Source of the DNA: Amycolatopsis alkalitolerans
Lineage (GTDB): Bacteria; Actinomycetota; Actinomycetes; Mycobacteriales; Pseudonocardiaceae
Assembly: GCF_006152065.1 (NCBI RefSeq)
Contig: NZ_VDFW01000003.1
Coordinates: 1 to 64,000, forward strand
Direction of reading: 5' to 3'
DNA: 64,000 nucleotides
Made by a program: the position numbers and the translations under genes
The notes under the pieces: generated by a model
What the model saw: the letters and a program-made list of their open reading frames with translations, nothing else
The model's database searches: none
What the model was told of the DNA's origin: nothing
Shown here: positions 58,276 through 64,000 of the stretch, one piece after another
Numbering within the stretch: position 1 is the stretch's first letter
Layout of the letters: each line of letters opens with the position of its first letter

Positions 58276-58550
58276 CAGCTGAGCCCTACGAGATCAACCT
58301 GACCCGCACGGCCCGCCGCGCCCTCGCCGAACAGTTACCGATCGATGTTATGGCCGTCTCCGACTTCCTGAACGGCCCGCTCGCCGAGAATCCGCACCGC
58401 GTCGGCAAGGAGCTGGACGCGCCATTCCACGGCGTACATTCCGCGCGCGTCATGCGGGAATGGCGTCTTCGCTACGTGATCGACGACGAAAAACGAGCGG
58501 TCACCATTCGCGATATCCGGCATCGCCGCGACGCCTACAAGCCGCGCTGA
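58272..58550 (+). CDS. RelE/ParE-type toxin
   Basis: The 92-residue protein has the RelE layout: YEINLTRTARRALAEQLPID, NPHRVGKELDAPFHGVHSAR and WRLRYVIDDEKRAVTIRDIR, HRRDAYKPR. The central Arg-rich strands and terminal aromatic residue match RelE-type mRNA interferases that cut mRNA at the ribosome. GTG 58272. It should be inactive when bound to the antitoxin. Confidence 0.88.
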   Translation: MTAEPYEINLTRTARRALAEQLPIDVMAVSDFLNGPLAENPHRVGKELDAPFHGVHSARVMREWRLRYVIDDEKRAVTIRDIRHRRDAYKPR

Positions 58551-58990
58551 CCCTTGAGCAGACTCGCCAAGCTTTCGACTGGAGTAGCGCACCGAAAACC
58601 TGTTTCGTCATCGCACATGGTCGCTGCCGCATCGTTGAACGACGACGGGGTTGCACGGTCGAAGGGGCTTGTCCAGGCGCCGCCCTTCGATTCGTGGCGG
58701 CCGTGACGTGTCTCCGTCGCGCACCATTCCCAGACGTTTCCGCACATGTGGTAAACCCCGTACGGACTGACACCGCTTTGATAGCGGTCGCCCGGAGTGG
58801 TTGCGCCGACTCCATTTTCGCGGACATTGCATTTTGCGGGAGTTGGCTGGTCTCCGCAGGGGTAGACAGCGCCTCGCGTACCGCGTGCTGACTTCTCCCA
58901 TTGTTGCCCGCTCGGCAGCACTTTACCGGCCTATTCCGCGTAGGTGTTCGTGTCGTTTCAGGTCACGAAAATGACGGGGTGGTTGGCGAA
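58535..58990 (-). pseudogene. SUMF1/formylglycine-generating-type enzyme, broken remnant
   Basis: The frame up to 58921 reads VLPSGQQWEKSARGTRGAVY, then VSPYGVYHMCGNVWEWCATE and DETGFRC, which is the C-terminal SUMF1 domain. Upstream in the same frame, FVT-stop-NDTNTYAE-stop-AGKV continues the domain: TGA at 58958-58960 and TAG at 58931-58933 both replace expected tryptophans (FVTW and YAEWAGK). The first part is lost. The end overlaps the RelE gene (58535-58550). So this is a dead remnant of an FGE/EgtB/PvdO-like enzyme. Confidence 0.8.
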
Positions 58991-59001
58991 CGGCAGCAAC
59001 T

Positions 59002-59241
59002 GTGCTGGTCGTGCTCAAGGTGCCGTTGCCTGCGGTCATGGAGTTGATGGGCTGGTCCGACGCGAGCATCGCGAAGAGGTGCATAAACGTCACGGACGAA
59101 CTGGTGAGAGCCGTCGCGGAAGAAGTCGGCGGGCACATCAGCTTGCTGAGTCGCTTCCGGAGGGACTCGCCAGGCCGTTCCGGGCGCTGTTGGGCGAGGA
59201 CGACGACGGCTCGGCCGGTGTCCCGATACCGGCCTGAGTAG
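59002..59241 (+). pseudogene. Tyrosine recombinase C-terminal remnant
   Basis: GTG 59002 gives VLVVLKVPLPAVMELMGWSD, then ASIAKRCINVTDELVRAVAE, EVGGHI, matching the last part of phage integrases (VPL..VMeiMGHSd...t.rY.HVtdel). The catalytic tyrosine is Cys (codon 59080-59082) and the H of GHS is W. The remainder is out-of-frame-like. It stands 74 bases from tRNA-Ser(GGA), as expected of an integrase fragment of an element inserted at this tRNA. Confidence 0.75.
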
Positions 59242-59258
59242 GGCAACTGCAACGGAGA

Positions 59259-59304
59259 GGCGAAACGCCGGGCACCCGCTGGCGGGGTCACCCGGCGTTT
59301 CGCC
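59259..59304. terminator. Terminator beside tRNA-Ser(GGA)
   Basis: GGCGAAACGCCGGG (59259-59272) pairs perfectly with CCCGGCGTTTCGCC (59291-59304). It lies just past the 3' end of the minus-strand tRNA. Confidence 0.8.
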
Positions 59305-59314
59305 TGGTCAAGCG

Positions 59315-59401
59315 CGGAGGATACGGGATTCGAACCCGTGAGGGCTGTAACACCCAACACGATTTCCAATCGTGCGCCTTAGGCCGCTCGGCCAATCCTC
59401 C
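59315..59401 (-). tRNA. tRNA-Ser(GGA)
   Basis: The minus strand folds as a class II tRNA: acceptor GGAGGAT with ATCCTCC, discriminator G, anticodon stem CACGA/TCGTG with loop TTGGAAA (anticodon GGA), long variable arm, T loop GGTTCGAATCC. Length 87, same as the other tRNA-Ser here. Confidence 0.95.
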
Positions 59402-59464
59402 GTCGAAGAGCGTACACGGGCCGTGGCGGGAAGCCCGACACGGGGGAAGGCGTGGTTAGGCCGG

Positions 59465-59932
59465 CTGACCGCCAGCGAACTGCACTGGGTGATCAACTCG
59501 TACGCGACGGCGCTTGCCATATTTCTCATGCTTGCCGGGTCGATATCAGACCGTTGGGACGAGCGCCGCGATGCTGGTCGCGGCCCGTTCGGTGCAGGGC
59601 ATCGGCGGAGCGACGCTCCTTGCGATCGGGCCGGCGCTGCTGAGCGAGGTCCTTCAGGGAAGGCAGCGAAGTTTCGCGCTGGCGGTCTTCGGCTCGGTGG
59701 CAGGTTTCGCCATGGCTTTCGGGCCGATGTTCGGGGGGATGTTGATCAGCGTCCGCGGATGGCGCCTCATATTTCTGGTCAACGTGCCCGGTTGCCCGCA
59801 TCCATCGGCTGGGCCGGTGGTGCGCTCATGATCGTGGTGCTGAGTTCGTTTGTCGCTTTGGCAATGCAGCCCGGGAATCCGGCCGGAGGTGCCCGGCTAC
59901 GACTGTCTGACGTGGTCAAGGTGGGCGCATAG
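59465..59932 (+). pseudogene. DHA2-type MFS transporter remnant
   Basis: One frame gives LTASELHWVINSYATALAIF then LAGSISDRW, a typical first helix pair; another gives AAMLVAARSVQGIGGATLLA, GPALLSEVLQGRQRSFALAV and MFGGMLISVRGWRLIFLVNV, the next three helices. Then the first frame resumes with a helix (GGALMIVVLSSFVALAM) and ends. About 20 residues around the loop between helices 2 and 3 are missing and everything after helix 6 is lost. A broken drug-efflux gene directly beside the tRNA. Confidence 0.75.
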
Positions 59933-60154
59933 CCTCAGCGGGCACATCAAGTTCGAGATCGACGTGGTCGCTTACGCGGGAGCGTGAGCAGGTGCGGCTC
60001 GCGACGGTCGGATTGTCGCACGAGGCCATTACCTCGTTCCTGGAAAGGCGAATTCCTGGTTACGTTGGCGGTAGTGCCGTTCCCGAGCTGGTGGCCGATC
60101 AGCTCGGCGGGGCGTGGCAGCGCGATCGCTCCGTTCGTGTCGTCTTGAACGCCG
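59933..60154. other. Stretch without a recognisable gene
   Basis: A 72-residue open frame crosses this segment (from 59992) but has no motif and no ribosome binding site; it is probably a leftover of the same degraded region. Confidence 0.35.
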
Positions 60155-60421
60155 CTATTTCTCATCCTCCCGCTTATACCGGTCGGCGATGTACGTTCCT
60201 TTCGACCTGATTGTCACCACCAGTCCCCGGTAGCGAAGCAGGCGCGTGGCGTGCCGCGCGGTGCCCAGCGAGACACCGTATTCCTGCGCCAGCCTGCGTT
60301 CCGAGGGCAGGGGCGTATTCGGGGCCAGTTCGCCGGCCTCGATCCGGGCGGCGAGGTGCTCGGCCATCATTTCGTAGACGTAGCCCGGAGTATCGCCGGG
60401 ATCGAACTTGGGAACGACCAC
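60155..60421 (-). CDS. Small GntR-type regulator
   Basis: The 88-residue protein is almost only a GntR winged helix: GYVYEMMAEHLAARIEAGEL, PNTPLPSERRLAQEYGVSLG and TARHATRLLRYRGLVVTIRS with KGTYI, the standard GntR pattern. The effector domain is missing, as in short GntR proteins of actinomycete plasmids and conjugative elements. GTG or ATG near 60421. It suggests further mobile-element ancestry. Confidence 0.85.
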   Translation of the reverse strand: MVVPKFDPGDTPGYVYEMMAEHLAARIEAGELAPNTPLPSERRLAQEYGVSLGTARHATRLLRYRGLVVTIRSKGTYIADRYKREDEK

Positions 60422-60560
60422 GTGGCGACCTTAGAACCACCTTGAACGGCGATAGTGTCGTGGGCGCGCCCGCCTGCGTTAGGGCGCGACAAAGCGCAGG
60501 CGGATCCGGTCGGACGGGAATTCCCCCCAAAAATCTGGCCGCGTCACTCTACCGAGTAGC

Positions 60561-62225
60561 TCAGCGTCTTGGTGCGGGCCGCCCGCGGAGGATCTCGACG
60601 CGTTCCGAACCGGGCCAGCCGTTGACCCAGCTCGAACCGATCACCTGCTTCGCCGATTTCTTCAGCGGCGCCAGCAACCGGGAAACCTCGCGATAGGACT
60701 TCGCCATCGTGCCGGTGCATACGACGGTCGCCAACGAAACCGTGACCGGCATCCCGTCGACGGCCCACGGCGCGTCGAGCAGGGTGTCGGCCACCGTGGT
60801 CACTTCGTCGATATCGCAAGCGATCAGGAAATCGTCGCCGCCGACGTGGCTGACCGTGACACTGCGCAGTTTCACGCTGAGATCGGACAGCGCGCGCCCG
60901 AGCGCGCGGATCAGATCGTCGCCCGCGGCGAAACCTGCGGTGTCGTTGACGCGCTTGAACGAGTCGATGTCGAGCCACGCCACGACGGTCGGGTGCCCGC
61001 CGACGAGCCGCCGGTCCACTTCGCGGGCGACCGCGTCGCTGCCCGGCAGCCTAGTGAGCGGATTGAGCGCCGCGGCCTCTTCGATCTTCATTTCGGCGAC
61101 TTCGCGGATGAGCTCGTGCACGAGGACGACGCCGAGACAGCGTCCCTGGCCGTCGATCACCACCACGTCGTCGCCGGTACGGTCCAGTTCGGCGTCCGTG
61201 ACCAGATCGAGCAGTTCGAGCGCGCCCGCGCCGGTGCGGATCGTGCGCGGCGCGTCGGCGAGGCGGGCCGCGGGCCTGTTCGCATGCAAGGCGTGCCCGA
61301 ACGGGCCGGTCAGATCGAGCAGGAAACGCGCGCGGTCGATCGACCATACGGGCCGCTCGCCGGGGTCCAGCCCGATGATCCCGGTCGGCGCGTCCTGGTC
61401 GAGCAGCACGTTGCGGACCTGGTCGCAGGTCGCGTCCGCGGGCAGCGTCGCGGGAGCGTGCAGGAAGTCGTCGACGCGCGGGCTGGCCGCCGACATCCGG
61501 ACCGGCCCGGGGTCGACGGTGGTCAGGCCCGTCGTCGGGACCCCGTCCTCCCGCGCGGGGGCGAACAGGTTGCCCTGCACGATGCGGACGCCGAGCTGCC
61601 GCACGGTCGCCAGCTGGTCCTCGGTTTCGATACCGGTCGCGACGAGGCGGATGCCGGTGCGGTCCGCGAAATGGCAGAGGGCTTCGACGAGCGCGGCGGT
61701 AGGCTGATCGTCGGGGAGCCGGTACAGCGTCGTGCGGTCGAGCTTGATCAGATCGGGACGGGCGTCGGCGAGCAGGTTGAGCGGGACGTCACCGTGGCCG
61801 AGGTTGTCGAAGGCGATGCGGAAGCCGAGTTCGGCGAACCGGGCGGCGCCGGCGAGCAGGGCCTTGGCCGGTACGCCGTGGAACGGCGAGCCGATCTCGA
61901 GGACGATTTCGCGGGCCCGCCTGCCGGTGGCCGTCAGCGTCTCCAGCAGCGAATCGAGTACCAGCTGCGGGGCGGCGGCGGACGCGGCGGTGAGGTTCAG
62001 GTGGAGTGGGAGCAGGGTCTCGTAGGACGACTCCTCGACCACGGCGCGCGCGGCGAGCGCGGCGTCCACCTTGACAAGGCGCCCCTTCCGCATCGCGTAC
62101 CGGAGCAGCTCCTGGACTTTCCCGGAGGCGGGCCGGGCAAGTGCCTCGACGCCGACGATGCCGCCCGTGTGCAGGCTGTACAGCGGCTGGAAAGCGAAGC
62201 TGACCTGCTCGACCGCGACTTCCAC
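60561..62225 (-). CDS. EAL-CBS-GGDEF protein with eroded catalytic motifs
   Basis: The 554-residue protein has an N-terminal EAL-type domain: VGVEALARP (EAL kept), then LNLTAA (N kept), EIGSPF (in place of ELTES), FDNLGHG (DDFG eroded: second Asp now Asn) and LIKLDR. A CBS-pair-like middle (DDVVVIDGQGRCLGVVLVHE) follows, then a GGDEF-type domain with LTRLPGSDAV, WLDIDSFKRVNDT and SHVGGDDFLIA (GGDDF). Both catalytic centres carry substitutions, so it probably senses c-di-GMP or another nucleotide rather than making or breaking it. The start is near 62225. Confidence 0.88.
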   Translation of the reverse strand: MEVAVEQVSFAFQPLYSLHTGGIVGVEALARPASGKVQELLRYAMRKGRLVKVDAALAARAVVEESSYETLLPLHLNLTAASAAAPQLVLDSLLETLTATGRRAREIVLEIGSPFHGVPAKALLAGAARFAELGFRIAFDNLGHGDVPLNLLADARPDLIKLDRTTLYRLPDDQPTAALVEALCHFADRTGIRLVATGIETEDQLATVRQLGVRIVQGNLFAPAREDGVPTTGLTTVDPGPVRMSAASPRVDDFLHAPATLPADATCDQVRNVLLDQDAPTGIIGLDPGERPVWSIDRARFLLDLTGPFGHALHANRPAARLADAPRTIRTGAGALELLDLVTDAELDRTGDDVVVIDGQGRCLGVVLVHELIREVAEMKIEEAAALNPLTRLPGSDAVAREVDRRLVGGHPTVVAWLDIDSFKRVNDTAGFAAGDDLIRALGRALSDLSVKLRSVTVSHVGGDDFLIACDIDEVTTVADTLLDAPWAVDGMPVTVSLATVVCTGTMAKSYREVSRLLAPLKKSAKQVIGSSWVNGWPGSERVEILRGRPAPRR

Positions 62226-62443
62226 AACTCAGATCTTCGCCCTTCGGGAGAAGGTTTCGGAGCAATCGTGGCTCGATAGTTACATGTGAATCACGCTCGA
62301 ATAAAGATTGTGGCGCAGATCACTTTACGGTGCGGTGAATGGTCGGGATGCAATTCCAATAGGACGGGATTGGCCTCTACCGGCAGCGTTGCCGGGCCGC
62401 CACCCTGGGGAGGTTGGGCTCGCCCGGGGGTCAGGAGATCCGC

Positions 62444-63844
62444 ATGCCGTCCTTTACTGATCACGATCGGCACAGTATGGAGCCGTTCCGCATCAAGGCC
62501 GTCGAGCCGATCCCGTTCCCGACCGTCGAGGAGCGGCATGAAGCGCTGGTCGGCGCCGGTCACAACCTGTTCCGGGTGCCCGCCCGGAAGATCACGATCG
62601 ACCTCCTGACCGACTCCGGGACGGCGGCCATGTCGGCGGCGCAGTGGGCGGCGCTGATGAACGGTGACGAGTCCTATGCCGGCGCGCGTTCGTTCGAGCG
62701 ATTCAAGGCTGTCGTAACGGAGTTGACCGGCTACCCGGAGATACTGCCGGTGCACCAGGGGCGCGCCGCCGAGCGGATAGTGCTCGGCAATGTGCTGAGG
62801 CCCGGCGACATTTCTGTGAGCAACACGCATTTCGACAGTACGCGGGCGAGTGTCGAGGCCACCGGCGCCGAAGCCGTCGATTTGTCCGTTTCGGCATTTC
62901 AGGGCGTTCCCAACCCGTTCGGGGGCGATCTCGATCTCGACGCGCTGGCCTCGCTGCTCGGCGGCGAATCCGGGCGGCGCGTCCGGTGTGTCGTGCTGAC
63001 GGTGACCAACAACGCCAACGGCGGCCAGCCGGTGTCCCTGCGCAACATCGCCGGAGCGCGGAAACTCTGTGCCGCGCGCGGGATTCCGCTGTTCCTCGAT
63101 GCCGCACGGTTCGCGGAGAACGCATACCTCATCACTGAGCGCGAAACCGGCTACGCCGACTTCGCGCCGCGCGAGATAGCGCGCAGGATGTTCGATCTCG
63201 CGGACGGCTGCTGGGCCAGTCTCAAGAAGGACGGCATCGGCAACATCGGCGGCCTCATCGCTCTTCGTGACGGTGACCTCGCGAACCGGTGTGCCGAGCA
63301 AGTCATTGCGTACGAAGGGTTCCCCACCTATGGCGGGCTCGCCGGGCGCGATCTGGAAGCGCTTGCTCAGGGCCTGCTCGAGGTCACCGAACCCGGATAT
63401 CTCCGGTATCGCGCGGAATCGGCGCGCTGGTTCGGCCATCAGCTGGGGCTCGCCGGGCTGCCGGTGCTCCAGCCGACCGGTTGCCACGCCGTGTATCTCG
63501 ACGCGGGTCTCCTGCTCGAGCACATTCCCCCGCACCAGCTGCCGGCGACCGCGTTCGCCAACGAGCTCTACCTCGCGGGCGGGGTTCGGGTGTGCGAACT
63601 CGGGACGCTCGTGTTCGGCAAGCCCGCGCTTGACGGCGGCCCGGAGCTCCCGGCGCCGCGCGAGCTGGTCCGGTTCGCGCTCCCGCGCCGCGTTTACACC
63701 GCGAGCCACCTGGAATACGTCGTCGACGTGGCCGAGGAGGTCCGGTCGAAGGCGGCGCAGCTGCGGGGTTACCGGATCGTGCGCGCTCGTGGTGCGATGC
63801 GGCAGTTCACCGCGGTGCTCGAGCCGGTACAAAGGACTCGCTAA
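62444..63844 (+). CDS. tnaA: Tryptophanase/tyrosine phenol-lyase family PLP enzyme
   Basis: The 466-residue PLP enzyme has the family order: PARKITIDLLTDSGTAAMSA, then WAALMNGDESYAGARSFERF, ILPVHQGRAAERIVLGNVL, TVTNNANGGQPVSLRNIAGA, IPLFLDAARFAENAYLI and the Lys-bearing DGCWASLKKDGIGNIGGLIA. It splits tryptophan to indole, or tyrosine to phenol, plus pyruvate and ammonia; the sequence alone does not settle which. AGGAG at 62431-62435 supports ATG 62444. It has no tnaC-like leader that I can see. Confidence 0.9.
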   Translation: MPSFTDHDRHSMEPFRIKAVEPIPFPTVEERHEALVGAGHNLFRVPARKITIDLLTDSGTAAMSAAQWAALMNGDESYAGARSFERFKAVVTELTGYPEILPVHQGRAAERIVLGNVLRPGDISVSNTHFDSTRASVEATGAEAVDLSVSAFQGVPNPFGGDLDLDALASLLGGESGRRVRCVVLTVTNNANGGQPVSLRNIAGARKLCAARGIPLFLDAARFAENAYLITERETGYADFAPREIARRMFDLADGCWASLKKDGIGNIGGLIALRDGDLANRCAEQVIAYEGFPTYGGLAGRDLEALAQGLLEVTEPGYLRYRAESARWFGHQLGLAGLPVLQPTGCHAVYLDAGLLLEHIPPHQLPATAFANELYLAGGVRVCELGTLVFGKPALDGGPELPAPRELVRFALPRRVYTASHLEYVVDVAEEVRSKAAQLRGYRIVRARGAMRQFTAVLEPVQRTR

Positions 63845-64000
63845 CGGGCTGCAATTTGCAGTCAGCAAACTACACCCATTTGCCGGTAGCGTTTCCGGAG
63901 AAAACGCTCCAGGGTATGTCCCGGAGGTGTGTGGGAGTCGAAGTCGCCCAGCCCTGGATCGAACACGACTGCCCGGGACAATGACACCGTTACCGCTGGA
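63845..64000. other. Intergenic end of window
   Basis: No gene is visible. CTGCAATTTGCAG (63848-63860) is a near-perfect palindrome that could be an operator for a gene past the window end. Confidence 0.4.

Overview
The window is high-GC DNA from a filamentous actinomycete, most likely Pseudonocardiales and Amycolatopsis-like. The reasons are GTG/ATG starts with strong third-position GC, a mycothiol-dependent maleylpyruvate isomerase-type protein, an F420/PPOX-type flavoprotein, WXG100/ESX-associated proteins, a perfect actinobacterial SOS box, and the tadA / tRNA-Ser arrangement. Function calls come from reading motifs; no database search was run.

Layout. 1-2.5 kb is decayed accessory DNA: a tyrosine-recombinase remnant, a DUF1059-like small gene, a NUDIX remnant and short fragments. 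2.5-9.5 kb carries a ScyD/ScyE-like secreted protein, a mycothiol-dependent protein divergent from a MarR regulator, a two-component system, and a DUF6220 plus multicopper oxidase pair. 9.6-12.3 kb is an ESX-associated locus without core secretion genes. 12.6-14.1 kb holds an XRE/ImmA pair with repeated operator-like sites, and an SOS box in front of an ORF fragment. 14.1-18.0 kb is a copper module (csoR, copZ, copA) that also carries a NicT-type transporter. 18-21 kb is a glucarate dehydratase/IclR locus from which most of a dehydratase gene seems to be deleted. 21-29 kb has cutA, a secreted GH1 enzyme, assorted enzymes, HxlR and TetR regulators, and a membrane-protein gene followed by its own decayed tandem copy. 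29-31.4 kb is a second ESX-associated operon (minus strand). 31.5-37.2 kb has an MFS exporter, an ABC-2 exporter with its GbsR-type regulator, and a TetR/NmrA divergent pair.

37.5-43.4 kb is the most interesting block: a papain-like protease, an 11-residue-repeat protein that seems to share the protease's C-terminal domain, an ECF-type sigma factor, a coupled small protein, and a TPR-CHAT protease. All point the same way, and together they look like a protease-based signalling or conflict cassette. It is followed by a divergent MT0933-antitoxin/SRPBCC pair resembling Rv0909-Rv0910.

44.1-47.5 kb is core genome: tyrA, an M20 amidohydrolase, the tadA operon and tRNA-Ser(CGA). 47.5-59.4 kb, between that tRNA and tRNA-Ser(GGA), holds a zinc alcohol dehydrogenase, an ExeM/NucH nuclease, metK, a four-gene operon around an EccC/FtsK-like ATPase, a membrane protein/wHTH pair behind a perfect palindrome, a Phd/RelE toxin-antitoxin pair, and wreckage of an integrase and a formylglycine-generating-type enzyme beside the tRNA. 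59.4-64 kb has an MFS remnant, a GntR regulator, an EAL-CBS-GGDEF protein with eroded catalytic motifs, and a tryptophanase-family lyase.
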